DNA of 64,000 nucleotides from JAKAXS01 sp965279065 (GTDB taxonomy: Bacteria; Pseudomonadota; Alphaproteobacteria; Rhizobiales; Hyphomicrobiaceae): the NCBI GenBank assembly GCA_965279065.1, contig OZ257134.1, positions 1,860,001-1,924,000 on the forward strand, written 5' to 3'. The notes under the pieces were generated by a model. That model saw only the letters and a program-made list of their open reading frames with translations, was not told the origin of the DNA and did not search any database. The translations under genes and the position numbers were made by a program. Each line of letters starts with the position of its first letter. Position 1 is the first letter of the stretch. Positions 8,357 to 18,493 of this stretch are shown piece by piece.

Positions 8357-10777
8357 CTAGTGGGCAGTCACCCGCGCCGCCTCTTTACTTTCTTCTGCGG
8401 CAACCGCGGCTGCTTCGACTTCAGCCCACGTGATCGCTTCAGGCTGCCGCACCAGTGCTGTCTTGAGGACATCCTCGATACGCGCCACCGGAACGATCTC
8501 CAGCTTCTTCTTCACCTCCGCGGAGATGTCGGCAAGATCCTTAACGTTTTCTTCAGGGATCATGACCGTCTTGATGCCGCCGCGCAGTGCGGCAAGCAGT
8601 TTCTCCTTGAGGCCGCCGATCGGCAGAACCCTGCCGCGCAGCGTGATCTCGCCCGTCATTGCCACATCCTTGCGGACCGGAATGCCGGTGAGGATCGAGA
8701 TGATCGCCGTCGCCATAGCCACGCCGGCCGATGGACCGTCCTTCGGCGTCGCACCTTCCGGCACGTGCACGTGGATGTCCTTCTTCTCGAACAGCGAAGG
8801 ATGGATGCCGAAGTCGACCGAACGCGAGCGCACGTAGGCGTTCGCGGCCTGGATCGATTCCTTCATCACGTCGCGCAGGTTGCCCGTCACCGTCATCTTG
8901 CCCTTGCCGGGCATCAGCACGCCTTCGATCGTCAGCAATTCGCCGCCGACCTCCGTCCATGCCAGACCCGTGACGATCCCGACCTGATCTTCCGTTTCCG
9001 CCTCGCCGAAGCGGTACTTCGGCACGCCGAGGTAATCTTCGACGTTGGCCTCCGTCACCTTCACCTGTGTCGACTTCGACGTCAGGATCTCCTTCACGGC
9101 CTTGCGGGCCAGCTTGGCGATCTCGCGTTCCAGCGAGCGCACGCCGGCTTCCCGCGTGTAGCGGCGGATGAGCACAAGCAATGCCGCATCATCCACTTCC
9201 CACTCGTGGGCTTCCAGGCCGTGCGCCGTGCGCTGCTCCGCCATCAAGTGACGCTTGGCGATCTCGACTTTCTCGTCTTCCGTGTAACCGGCGAGACGAA
9301 TGATCTCCATGCGGTCCATGAGGGCCGGCGGAATGTTCAGCGTGTTGGCCGTTGTCACGAACATCACGTTCGACAGGTCGTAGTCGACCTCGAGATAATG
9401 ATCGTTGAACGTGCTGTTCTGTTCCGGATCGAGCACCTCGAGCAGCGCCGCCGCGGGGTCACCACGGAAGTCGGAGCCCATCTTGTCGATCTCGTCGAGC
9501 AGGAACAGCGGGTTCACGCGCTTGGCCTTCTTCATCGACTGGATGACCTTGCCGGGCATCGAACCGATGTAGGTGCGGCGGTGACCGCGGATCTCTGCTT
9601 CGTCGCGCACGCCGCCGAGGCTCATGCGCACGAACTCGCGGCCCGTGGCATTGGCGATCGACTTGCCGAGCGACGTCTTGCCGACGCCGGGCGGCCCGAC
9701 GAGGCACAGAATCGGCCCCTTCAGCTTGTTCGTCCGCGCCTGCACGGCGAGATACTCTAGGATGCGCTCCTTGACCTTCTCCAGGCCATAGTGCTCCGCA
9801 TCGAGAACCACCTGGGCCTCGTCGATATCCTTCTTGACCTTGCCCTTGATGCCCCACGGGATCGACAGCAGCCAGTCGAGATAGTTGCGCACGACGGTCG
9901 CTTCGGCCGACATCGGGCTCATCTGCTTGAGCTTCTTCAGCTCAGCAAGCGCCTTATCCTTGGCTTCCTTCGACAGCTTCGTGTTCTCGATCTTCTCTTC
10001 GAACTCGGAGATGTCGTCGCGCTCGTCGGTGTCGCCGAGTTCCTTCTGAATGGCCTTCATCTGCTCATTCAGATAGTACTCGCGCTGCGTCTTCTCCATC
10101 TGGCGCTTCACGCGCGAACGGATCTTCTTTTCCACCTGCAGGACGGAGATCTCACTCTCCATCAGCGTGTAGACGCGTTCCAGCCGCTGCGTAATCGTCG
10201 TCAGCTCGAGCACTTCCTGCTTGTCGCCGATCTTCACCGCCAGGTGCGATGCGATCGTGTCGGCCAGCTTGGAGTAATCGTCGATCTGCGCGACGGTGCC
10301 CAGCACCTCCGGCGAAATCTTCTTGTTGAGCTTCACGTAGTTCTCGAACTGCGAGATGGCCGAGCGCGCCAGCGCCTCGATCTCGTCCTTCGAACCCGTG
10401 GTCTCGGCCACGCGCTCAACCTCGGCTTCGAAGTACTCCGAGTTGTTCGTGTACTTGAGGATCTTGGCGCGTGCGGTCCCTTCGACGAGCACCTTCACGG
10501 TGCCGTCGGGCAGCTTCAACAGCTGCAGCACCGAGGCCAGCGTGCCGGTCTGGTAGATCGCGTCGGCGCTCGGGTCGTCGTCGCCGGCGTTCTTCTGTGC
10601 GGCAAGCAGGATGTGCTTGTCGGCGCGCATGACTTCTTCCAGCGCGTTGATCGATTTTTCACGACCAACGAACAGCGGCACGATCATGTAGGGAAACACG
10701 ACGATGTCGCGCAATGGCAGCACAGGGAAGAGCTCCTTGCCGCCAGCCTTCTCTCGGGTCTTCGTGTCGTCGCTCAT
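8357..10777 (-). CDS. lon: ATP-dependent protease La (Lon)
   Basis: 806 residues, normal Lon length. Cytoplasmic AAA+ serine protease that degrades damaged and regulatory proteins. Domains in order: N-terminal substrate-binding domain (about 15-210, FPVLPLRDIVVFP), a helical region, the ATPase module with Walker A GPPGVGKTSLGKS near residue 350 and Walker B NPLFLLDEIDK, and the peptidase with PKDGPSAGVAMA (catalytic serine near residue 680) and the catalytic lysine in LRGRVLPIGGLKEKLLAA. The start is MSDDTKTREK; a twelve-codon upstream extension is less likely. Follows clpX after 314 bases with its own candidate promoter. Confidence 0.97.
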   Translation of the reverse strand: MSDDTKTREKAGGKELFPVLPLRDIVVFPYMIVPLFVGREKSINALEEVMRADKHILLAAQKNAGDDDPSADAIYQTGTLASVLQLLKLPDGTVKVLVEGTARAKILKYTNNSEYFEAEVERVAETTGSKDEIEALARSAISQFENYVKLNKKISPEVLGTVAQIDDYSKLADTIASHLAVKIGDKQEVLELTTITQRLERVYTLMESEISVLQVEKKIRSRVKRQMEKTQREYYLNEQMKAIQKELGDTDERDDISEFEEKIENTKLSKEAKDKALAELKKLKQMSPMSAEATVVRNYLDWLLSIPWGIKGKVKKDIDEAQVVLDAEHYGLEKVKERILEYLAVQARTNKLKGPILCLVGPPGVGKTSLGKSIANATGREFVRMSLGGVRDEAEIRGHRRTYIGSMPGKVIQSMKKAKRVNPLFLLDEIDKMGSDFRGDPAAALLEVLDPEQNSTFNDHYLEVDYDLSNVMFVTTANTLNIPPALMDRMEIIRLAGYTEDEKVEIAKRHLMAEQRTAHGLEAHEWEVDDAALLVLIRRYTREAGVRSLEREIAKLARKAVKEILTSKSTQVKVTEANVEDYLGVPKYRFGEAETEDQVGIVTGLAWTEVGGELLTIEGVLMPGKGKMTVTGNLRDVMKESIQAANAYVRSRSVDFGIHPSLFEKKDIHVHVPEGATPKDGPSAGVAMATAIISILTGIPVRKDVAMTGEITLRGRVLPIGGLKEKLLAALRGGIKTVMIPEENVKDLADISAEVKKKLEIVPVARIEDVLKTALVRQPEAITWAEVEAAAVAAEESKEAARVTAH

Positions 10778-11091
10778 GTGCTCTTCACCCTTCCTTGTGC
10801 TCTGCCGCTGCACCCCTGGTGGGCCACGTCACGGCAGTACGGGTTGAACGCCCTTACCCGATACTCTACTCAGTCAATCGCCCCGATTATGGCGACGCTT
10901 GACTGTTAGTCGTCAAGGGCGCGGGAAAACTTCTATGCCGGTTGATGGGTGCTGGTAGAAACCCTGCAACAGTCACGCTGATTTACCGCCCCGCAGAAAT
11001 GGGGTTGCCACGCAAACTATCAAGTGCGCGGGACGACTGGAATGTGAGCCGGGGCGGCACCTAAAAGCGCCGCCCGCAGGGCCCTGAAGAC
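10778..11091 (-). promoter_or_regulatory. lon upstream region with candidate promoter
   Basis: This 314-base gene-free gap separates clpX from lon. On the minus strand TTGACG (complement of 10911-10916) and CATAAT (complement of 10886-10891) lie 19 bases apart, a slightly long sigma-70-like spacing. A small inverted repeat CTTGAC-N8-GTCAAG (10898-10917) overlaps the -35 box and could be an operator. The CTTG element also resembles heat-shock promoters of Alphaproteobacteria. GC-rich arms GGGCGGC / GCCGCCC just past the clpX stop lack a T-run. Confidence 0.35.
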
Positions 11092-12342
11092 TTAAGCCGT
11101 CGACCCCTTCTCTTCCGCGCGCTCCGAATAGATGCGCAGCGGACGGGCGCCGCCTTCGACGACCTCCGGACCAATGACGACTTCTTCCACACCTTTCAGC
11201 GCCGGCAGGTCGAACATGGTCTCCAGCAGGATGCTCTCCATGATGGATCGCAGGCCGCGGGCACCCGTACGGCGCTCGATCGCCTTGCGTGAAATCGCCT
11301 TCAGCGCGTCCACCGTGATGGTGAGCTTGACGTCTTCCATCTCGAACAGGCGCTGATACTGCTTTACCAGCGCGTTCTTCGGTTCCGACAGGATCTGCAC
11401 GAGGGCCGTCTCGTCGAGATCTTCCAGCGTCGCGATCACCGGCAGACGACCGATGAATTCCGGGATTAGCCCGAACTTCAGCAGATCCTCCGGCTCGACT
11501 TCGCGCAGCACTTCGCCCATGCGCCGCTCGTCAGGCCCCGTCACCTTGGCCGCAAAGCCGATCGACGTGCCCTTGCCGCGCCGCGAAATGATCTTCTCCA
11601 GGCCGGCGAAGGCACCACCGCAGATGAACAGGATGTTCGTCGTATCCACTTGCAGGAATTCCTGCTGCGGATGCTTGCGGCCGCCCTGCGGAGGCACGGA
11701 CGCAACGGTGCCTTCCATGATCTTGAGCAGCGCTTGCTGCACGCCTTCGCCCGACACGTCGCGCGTGATCGACGGGTTGTCCGACTTGCGCGAGATCTTG
11801 TCGACTTCGTCGATGTAGACGATGCCGCGCTGTGCCCGCTCGACGTTGTAGTCGGCATTCTGCAGCAGCTTCAGGATGATATTTTCGACGTCCTCGCCGA
11901 CGTAGCCGGCTTCGGTCAGCGTCGTGGCGTCCGCCATCGTGAACGGCACGTCGAGGATTCGCGCCAGCGTCTGCGCCAGCAGCGTCTTGCCGCAACCCGT
12001 CGGGCCGACGAGCAGGATGTTCGACTTCGCCAGTTCCACGTCGTTGTTCTTCGTAGCGTGGTTCAGGCGCTTGTAATGGTTGTGGACGGCAACCGAGAGC
12101 ACGCGCTTGGCGTGGAACTGGCCGATCACATAGGAATCAAGAACCGAACAGATCTCTTGCGGCGTGGGAACGCCGTCACGCGACTTGACCAGCGTGTTCT
12201 TGTTCTCTTCACGAATGATATCCATGCACAGCTCGACGCATTCGTCGCAGATGAACACGGTCGGCCCGGCGATCAGCTTTCTGACCTCGTGCTGGCTCTT
12301 GCCGCAGAAGGAGCAGTAAAGCGTATTCTTTTCTTGAGCCAT
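11092..12342 (-). CDS. clpX: ATP-dependent Clp protease ATP-binding subunit ClpX
   Basis: 416 residues. AAA+ unfoldase that feeds substrates to ClpP. The N-terminal zinc finger has cysteines 10, 13, 32 and 35 (LYCSFCGK, ICDEC). Walker A is LLVGPTGCGKTLLA near residue 110-125, Walker B is IVYIDEVDK, and the RGVQ-type pore loop appears as GEGVQQALLKIMEGT. The protein ends in the normal C-terminal small domain. Preceded by clpP and followed by lon, the classic order. Confidence 0.98.
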   Translation of the reverse strand: MAQEKNTLYCSFCGKSQHEVRKLIAGPTVFICDECVELCMDIIREENKNTLVKSRDGVPTPQEICSVLDSYVIGQFHAKRVLSVAVHNHYKRLNHATKNNDVELAKSNILLVGPTGCGKTLLAQTLARILDVPFTMADATTLTEAGYVGEDVENIILKLLQNADYNVERAQRGIVYIDEVDKISRKSDNPSITRDVSGEGVQQALLKIMEGTVASVPPQGGRKHPQQEFLQVDTTNILFICGGAFAGLEKIISRRGKGTSIGFAAKVTGPDERRMGEVLREVEPEDLLKFGLIPEFIGRLPVIATLEDLDETALVQILSEPKNALVKQYQRLFEMEDVKLTITVDALKAISRKAIERRTGARGLRSIMESILLETMFDLPALKGVEEVVIGPEVVEGGARPLRIYSERAEEKGSTA

Positions 12343-12697
12343 CTAAGTTCTCTAACCCGTCCTGGGACAGTTTGGGCGTCGCCGCCGCGCGATGTCCTGG
12401 TCCCAACAATGGGAACGCGGCCAAGCCCGCCGCGGGGCACTCGCTTCATAGTCGCGATCAGAGCATGCTAGCGACCGCCAGATCAAGATTGGATTAACAG
12501 CTGTGATCTGCAAGCGCGCTCACTTTAGGCCGATTACCACACATTTGTGGCCCGTCCGCCAGCCCCGAATCCCGTTGTAAGGACGGGACAATGTGTCCCG
12601 CCTGCCGAAGCGGTGTGGCAGACGGGACGTGACGCATGACATTCCTGCATCAATGCGGCATGGAGCCCGCAGGAGTGCGCGCGACAGCCAGATCGGA
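12343..12697 (-). promoter_or_regulatory. Gap between clpP and clpX
   Basis: 355 bases with no convincing gene. It contains a short palindrome GGGACA-ATG-TGTCCC near 12585-12600 within a GACGGGACAATGTGTCCCGCC block, echoed by CAGACGGGACGT 30 bases away. It is long enough to carry a separate clpX promoter, but no -10/-35 pair stands out. Confidence 0.3.
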
Positions 12698-13348
12698 TCA
12701 GTTCGACTCCTTGAGTTCGAGAGCCTTAAGGTCCGAATCATCGCGCGACGACAACACCTTATCGATGAGGCCGAAATCGCGGGCCTGATCCGCGGTCATG
12801 AAGTAATCGCGATCGAGGGTCTTCTCGATCATCTCGTAAGGTTGACCAGTATGCTTAACGTAAACCTCGTTCAGACGCCGTTTCATCTTGATGATGTCTT
12901 CAGCATGACGCTCGATATCGGAGGCCTGGCCGGAGAACCCGCCGGAGGGCTGATGCACCATGACGCGCGCATTCGGCAGGGCAAAACGCATGTCCTTGCC
13001 GCCGGCGCACAGCAACAGCGATCCCATCGAAGCGGCCTGCCCGATGCACAGCGTGGCGATCGGCGGCTTGATGAACTGCATCGTGTCGTAGATCGCCATA
13101 CCGGCCGTCACCACGCCGCCCGGCGAGTTGATGTACATGGAGATTTCCTTCTTGGGGTTCTCCGCCTCCAAGAACAGCAGCTGCATGCAGACCGATGCCG
13201 ACATATGGTCTTCGATCGGCCCGGTGACGAAGATGATGCGCTCCTTCAGCAGGCGCGAAGGCAGGTCGTAGCCGCGCTCGCCGCGGTTCGTCTGCTCGAC
13301 GACCATGGGCCAGAAGGTGTTGGTGATGGTTGCGACGGGATCGCGCAT
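12698..13348 (-). CDS. clpP: ATP-dependent Clp protease proteolytic subunit ClpP
   Basis: 216 residues. Serine peptidase that forms two stacked heptameric rings. The catalytic triad is visible: Ser107 in GQAASMGSLL, His132 in VMVHQPSGG and Asp181 in LDRDYFM. The first 15 or so residues (MRDPVATITNTFWPMV) are the usual short propeptide. Sits between tig and clpX. Confidence 0.98.
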   Translation of the reverse strand: MRDPVATITNTFWPMVVEQTNRGERGYDLPSRLLKERIIFVTGPIEDHMSASVCMQLLFLEAENPKKEISMYINSPGGVVTAGMAIYDTMQFIKPPIATLCIGQAASMGSLLLCAGGKDMRFALPNARVMVHQPSGGFSGQASDIERHAEDIIKMKRRLNEVYVKHTGQPYEMIEKTLDRDYFMTADQARDFGLIDKVLSSRDDSDLKALELKESN

Positions 13349-13506
13349 GAAAATCTCCAGGATCGGATTGTCGTCGGACAGACTGGCACGTCAACGCTAG
13401 TGCAGGGCACACCAGCCTGAGACGGCCGGACAGTAGGAACGCCCGGCCGATTTCGAAACCTTATATGGAAACGCCACCCGCTTTCGTCCAGCGGGGTCAC
13501 CAAAGA

Positions 13507-14862
13507 TCAGGATTCGGTCGCTTCCTTGACTTGCTCGAACAGTTCCTCGCGCGTCACCTTTCTGTCGACCGGTTTCGCCACCGACAACAGGTAATCAACA
13601 ACCTTGTCCTCGAAAATCGGTGCGCGCAGCTCCTGGATCGCCCCGGGCGTCTTCTGGAAATATTCGTAGACGAACTTTTCCTGACCCGGATAGCGGCGAG
13701 CCTGCTCCATCAGGGCCTTACGCAGTTCGTCCTGCGTGACCTCGATCTTCTGCTTGTCGCCGATCTCGCCCACCACCAGGCCCAGGCGCACGCGGCGCTC
13801 CGCGATTTTGCGGTATTCCGCGCGCGCATCCTCTTCTGTCTTGCCCTCGTCGGCAAACGTCTTGCCGTCGCGTTGCAGACCCATCGTGACCTGGTTCCAG
13901 ACCGACTCGAACTCGCGTTCGACCAGCGACGGCGGCAACTCGAACGTGTGCGCCTTTTCCAGCGCATCGAGCAGTTCGCGCTTCAGTTTCATGCGCGCCG
14001 CCCCGTCGTACTCGCGCTTGATCTGCTCGGTCACCAGCGTCTTAAGGTTGTCGACGCTCTCAGCCCCAAAACCCTTGGCGAACTCTTCGTCGATCTCCGG
14101 CCGCACCTGCTTGGCGACGTCCTTCACCTTGACGTCGAACTGCGCCTGCTTGCCCGCCAGCGTCGGCATCGGATAGTCCTCGGGAAACGTCCCGGTCACG
14201 GTGCGCTCGTCGCCGCCGGCGACTCCGATCAGGCCCTCCTCGAAGCCCGGAATGAACTGCTTCTTGCCCAGGACCAGCGGCAGGCCCTCGCCCTTGCCGC
14301 CGTCGAATTCGGCGCCGTCGATCTTGCCGACGAAATCGATGGTCAGCTGGTCGCCGTCTTCGGCCTTGCGGCCTTCTTCCGGCATGTACGTCACGCTGCG
14401 ATCGACCAGATCGACCAGCGCCTTGTCGAGCGCGTCAGCGTCCACATCGGCCACCAGGCGCTCCAGCTTCAGGCCCGCCGGATCGGCCAGCTCGAACTTC
14501 GGCAGCACCTCGAACGACATCTCGTAGGCAAGGTCCGCCTTGCCCTCGATGATCTTCTCGATCTCGTCCTTGTCTTCGGTCAGCGCGATCGCCGGCATCT
14601 GCGCCGGGCGTTCCTTGCGCTCCGCGATGGCCTTTTCGCTCGTCTCCTTGATCGTCTGCTCGACGACCTCGCTCATCAGCGAGCGACCGTAAACCTTGCG
14701 GATATGGGCTTCGGGCACCTTGCCCTTGCGGAAGCCTTTCAGCTGCACGCGATCCTTGACCTCGCCCAGCTTCGCCGAGAAGCGCGTTCCAAGCTCCTCG
14801 GCGGGAACGACGACCTTCAGCGTCCGCTTCAGGCCTTCCGCATTCGTTTCCGTGATCTGCAT
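13507..14862 (-). CDS. tig: Trigger factor (ribosome-associated chaperone / prolyl isomerase)
   Basis: 451 residues. Three-domain chaperone that meets nascent chains at the ribosome exit. The N-terminal ribosome-binding domain contains the FRKGKVP signature near residue 45-51; the FKBP-type isomerase domain runs from about 160 to 245 (GDQLTIDFVGKIDG, FIPGFEEGLIG); the long helical C-terminal domain follows. The start MQITETNAEG at 14860-14862 is chosen because the longer frame upstream runs back through the tRNA-Leu. First gene of the tig-clpP-clpX block. Confidence 0.97.
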   Translation of the reverse strand: MQITETNAEGLKRTLKVVVPAEELGTRFSAKLGEVKDRVQLKGFRKGKVPEAHIRKVYGRSLMSEVVEQTIKETSEKAIAERKERPAQMPAIALTEDKDEIEKIIEGKADLAYEMSFEVLPKFELADPAGLKLERLVADVDADALDKALVDLVDRSVTYMPEEGRKAEDGDQLTIDFVGKIDGAEFDGGKGEGLPLVLGKKQFIPGFEEGLIGVAGGDERTVTGTFPEDYPMPTLAGKQAQFDVKVKDVAKQVRPEIDEEFAKGFGAESVDNLKTLVTEQIKREYDGAARMKLKRELLDALEKAHTFELPPSLVEREFESVWNQVTMGLQRDGKTFADEGKTEEDARAEYRKIAERRVRLGLVVGEIGDKQKIEVTQDELRKALMEQARRYPGQEKFVYEYFQKTPGAIQELRAPIFEDKVVDYLLSVAKPVDRKVTREELFEQVKEATES

Positions 14863-14954
14863 AACGCTCTCGCCCAATACCAAATGGCCTATGATCTGAC
14901 TGCCACAGCCCATTGAAAGCTGATGGAAATTCTTTGCCTGCTTCGCGTCACGGC

Positions 14955-15039
<85 letters not shown>

Positions 15040-15289
15040 TGGATGCTGCCGAACCGCTCAACCCCGCTATGCGCGAGGGAGCCCTTCTGCGAGGACAAGA
15101 TCGTCTGATCGCTTGGAGATGGTTCCACAGCCCTGCTCGTGAACCGAAGAAGGCCGCCCCTATATCGGGGAATTGGCACCGGCGCGCAAGCCAAAATGCC
15201 CGCAAAACGGCCCCTGATCCGGGACATCTGCGGTCATTGCCCACGCAACCGGCGCAGTTGCCGTCAAAGCTGGTCCGCCCGGGCCGGAT

Positions 15290-18200
15290 TCACTCGGCCG
15301 GAGCAGCTGCCGCCGGGGGGGCCTGTACGCCCAGCGGGCGTCCCAGCGCCCGGCACAGCACGTAGAACACCGGAGTGAAAATCAGGCCGAACAGCGTCAC
15401 GCCGATCATGCCGGCGAAAACGGCTGTACCAAGCGATTGCCGCATCTCCGCGCCGGCTCCCGTGGCAAACACCAGCGGCATCACGCCAAGGATGAACGCC
15501 AGCGACGTCATCAGGATGGGCCGCAAGCGCGTCCGCGCCGCATCGACGGCGGCCTCGAACCGGGTCTTGCCCTCCTCCTCGGCCTGCTTGGCGAACTCGA
15601 CGATGAGGATCGCGTTCTTCGCCGCCAGGCCGACAAGCACGACAAGCCCGATCTCAACCAGCACGTTGCGGTCCAGCCCTCGGAGATTCACGCCGATCAT
15701 GGCGGCGAAGATACACATCGGCACGATCAGGATGACGGCCAGCGGCAGCAGCCAACTTTCGTAAAGCGCCGATAGCAGCAGGAACACGAACACCACTGCC
15801 AAACTGAACGCCACGATCGCAGTATTGCCCGCCAGCTTCTCCTGCAGCGCGATTTCGGTCCACTCGAACCCGAAGCCCGATGGCAGCTTCTCCGCCGCGA
15901 TCTTCTCCAGCGCCTCCAGGCCCTGTCCCGACGAGAAGCCGCGCGCCAGGCCGACCTGGACTTCGGCTGCCGGGAACAGATTGTAGCGCGGCACGCGGTA
16001 CGGCCCAGTCGTGTCGGTGAAGTTGGCCACCGCCCCGATCGGCACCATGTCGCCGTCGATGTTGCGGGTTTTCAATTGCGAGACGTCGCGCAACGACAGC
16101 CGGTAGGGATTGTCGGCCTGCGCCGTCACGCGATACGTACGGCCCAGGATGTTGAAGTCGTTGACGAACGCCGAGCCCATGTAGACCGACAGCGTCTCGA
16201 ACACGCGGCTGATCGGCACGCCGAGCTGTTCCGACTTCGTGCGGTCGATGTCCGCGTAGATCTCCGGCGTCTTGGTGTTGAACAGCGTGAACGGCTGGAC
16301 GAACCCCGGATTCTGCGCCGCAGTTCCCGCCACCGCCCACGTCGCCCCTTCCAGCGCGGGCAACCCGCGTCCCGCAAGATCCTGCACGTAGCCTTTGAGA
16401 CCGCCGCCGGTGCCGATACCCGGCACGGACGGCGGCTCGATGATCAACGCCATCGCTCCGCCGATCGGGCCCATGTTCTGCCGCAGGTCGGCCAGGATGC
16501 CGTCCTTGGTCAGCCCTTCCTTGATGCGGTCCTCGAACGGCTTCAGCCGAATGAAGATCACGCCCGTATTGGGTGCGTTGGTGAAGGTCGCGCCGTCGAA
16601 GCCCACGAACTGCACCGCCGCATCGACGCCTGGTCGCGCCAGGATGATGTCGGCGGCCTGCCGCAGCAACACGTCGGAACGTTCCAGCGTCGAGCCCGGC
16701 GGCAACTGGAAAGCGCCGATGAAGTAGGTCCGGTCGAGCTGCGGAATGAGACCCGTCGGTGTCGAGACCAGGCGGTCGTAGGTCAGATACAGCAGCCCCG
16801 CGTAGGCAATGAGCAACAGCGCTCCGATCCGCACCAGCCGCGATGTCAGCCAGGCGTAACCCGCCGACAGCCGCTCAAACGCCCAGTTGAACCCATTGAA
16901 GAACAACCGGACCGGCGTCATCAGCGCATAGGTCACGCCACGCTTCTTATCGTGATCGGCCACGTGCGGCTTGAGCAGCAGCGCCGCCATGGCCGGCGAC
17001 AGCGTCAGCGACACGAAGCACGAAATGGCCGTCGACGCCGCGATCGTGATGGCGAACTGCCGGTAGAACGTGCCCTGCAGGCCGGCGATGAAGGCCGTCG
17101 GCAGGAACACGCCGATAAGCACCAGTGAGATCGCCAGCAGCGCACCGCCCACTTCGTCCATCGTCTTGTGCGCGGCTTCGCGCGGCGACATGCCTTGCTG
17201 CAGATAGCGTTCCACGTTCTCGACGACGACGATGGCGTCGTCGACGACGATGCCGATCGCCAGCACGATGCCGAACAGCGAGAGCGAGTTGAACGAGATA
17301 CCCAGCGCCGCCATAACGGAGAACGTGCCGATCAGCGACACGGGAATGGCCAGAATCGGAATGATCGCCGCCCGCCACGTCTGCAGGAACACGATCACCA
17401 CCAGCACGACCAGGATCAGCGCTTCCACCAGCGTTTCGACCACGGCGTCAATCGAGAACTGGATGAACTCCGTCGGGTTGTAGACGACCGAATAGCCGAC
17501 ACCCGGCGGGAAATCCTTCTTCAGCAATTCCATGTCGGCCCGAACGGCGGCGGCCGTCGCCAGCGCATTCGAACCTGGCCTCTGGAAGATGACCAGCGCC
17601 GTTGCGACCTTGTTGTTCAGGTACGCATTGACCGTGTAGTCCTGCGACCCAAGCTCGACGCGCGCGATGTCGCGCACACGCGTGATCGAGCCATCCGGCT
17701 CGGCGCGCACGACGATGTTCTCGAACTGCTCCGGCGCCGTCAACCGCCCCAACGTATTGACGGCCAGCGTAAATGCCCCCGGCGATGACGCCGGCGGCTG
17801 GTTGATCGAACCGGCCGCAACCTGCAGGTTGGCGGCTTGCAGTGCCGCGACTACCTCGGAAGCCGTCAGATCGCGCGCCGCAACCTTGGCCGGATCGAGC
17901 CAAACGCGCATGGAGTAGTCGCGCGCGCCGAAGATTCGCACGTCGCCGACGCCGTCGATACGCGCGATCCGATCCTTCACGAACAGCGTCGCGTAGTTGG
18001 AAATGTACTGCTGGTCGCGCGTGTCGTCTGGCGACACCATGTGCACGACCATCATGAGGTCGGGCGAGGCCTTGCGCACGACGAGGCCGAGCCGGCGCAC
18101 GTCTTCCGGCAACCGCGGCTCGGCGACCGACACGCGGTTCTGCACCAGCACCTGCGCCTGGTCGATGTTGGTGCCCGGCTTGAACACCACGTTGATCGAC

Positions 18201-18469
18201 ACGCGCCCGTCACCCGTCGACTGCGAGTTGATGTACAGCATGTCGTCAACGCCGTTCACCTCCTGCTCGATCGGTGTGGCCACCGTTTCGGCGATCACGG
18301 TCGCCGAGGCACCCGGATAAGTCGCCGCGATATTGACCGTTGGCGGGGCGATATCGGGGTACTCGGCAATCGGCAGCGTCCGCCCGGCGATCAGCCCGAT
18401 GATCGTGATCAGGACCGCCAGGACGGTCGCGAAGATCGGCCGGTCGATGAAGAAATGCGGAAAGCGCAT
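15290..18469 (-). CDS. RND multidrug efflux permease (AcrB/HAE1 family)
   Basis: 1059 residues, typical for the hydrophobe/amphiphile efflux RND family. Inner-membrane proton antiporter with twelve helices and two large periplasmic loops (about 30-340 and 560-880). The proton relay is present: the adjacent aspartates in GIVVDDAIVVVENVER of helix 4 and the lysine in GLAAKNAILIVEFAKQ of helix 10. The N-terminus MRFPHFFIDRPIFATVLAV is standard. It follows its adaptor gene by 24 bases. No outer-membrane factor or local TetR/MarR regulator is seen beside it, so it probably uses a TolC-like protein from elsewhere. Confidence 0.95.
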   Translation of the reverse strand: MRFPHFFIDRPIFATVLAVLITIIGLIAGRTLPIAEYPDIAPPTVNIAATYPGASATVIAETVATPIEQEVNGVDDMLYINSQSTGDGRVSINVVFKPGTNIDQAQVLVQNRVSVAEPRLPEDVRRLGLVVRKASPDLMMVVHMVSPDDTRDQQYISNYATLFVKDRIARIDGVGDVRIFGARDYSMRVWLDPAKVAARDLTASEVVAALQAANLQVAAGSINQPPASSPGAFTLAVNTLGRLTAPEQFENIVVRAEPDGSITRVRDIARVELGSQDYTVNAYLNNKVATALVIFQRPGSNALATAAAVRADMELLKKDFPPGVGYSVVYNPTEFIQFSIDAVVETLVEALILVVLVVIVFLQTWRAAIIPILAIPVSLIGTFSVMAALGISFNSLSLFGIVLAIGIVVDDAIVVVENVERYLQQGMSPREAAHKTMDEVGGALLAISLVLIGVFLPTAFIAGLQGTFYRQFAITIAASTAISCFVSLTLSPAMAALLLKPHVADHDKKRGVTYALMTPVRLFFNGFNWAFERLSAGYAWLTSRLVRIGALLLIAYAGLLYLTYDRLVSTPTGLIPQLDRTYFIGAFQLPPGSTLERSDVLLRQAADIILARPGVDAAVQFVGFDGATFTNAPNTGVIFIRLKPFEDRIKEGLTKDGILADLRQNMGPIGGAMALIIEPPSVPGIGTGGGLKGYVQDLAGRGLPALEGATWAVAGTAAQNPGFVQPFTLFNTKTPEIYADIDRTKSEQLGVPISRVFETLSVYMGSAFVNDFNILGRTYRVTAQADNPYRLSLRDVSQLKTRNIDGDMVPIGAVANFTDTTGPYRVPRYNLFPAAEVQVGLARGFSSGQGLEALEKIAAEKLPSGFGFEWTEIALQEKLAGNTAIVAFSLAVVFVFLLLSALYESWLLPLAVILIVPMCIFAAMIGVNLRGLDRNVLVEIGLVVLVGLAAKNAILIVEFAKQAEEEGKTRFEAAVDAARTRLRPILMTSLAFILGVMPLVFATGAGAEMRQSLGTAVFAGMIGVTLFGLIFTPVFYVLCRALGRPLGVQAPPAAAAPAE

Positions 18470-18493
18470 GGCGTGATGTCCTTACACTTACCG

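Noticed and set aside
8360..9760. 466-codon plus-strand frame opposite lon
   Set aside because: Antisense shadow of lon; many His and Arg, no family match, no upstream signals.
13465..14916. 483-codon plus-strand frame opposite tig
   Set aside because: Antisense shadow of trigger factor; sequence is Leu/Arg/His rich without motifs.
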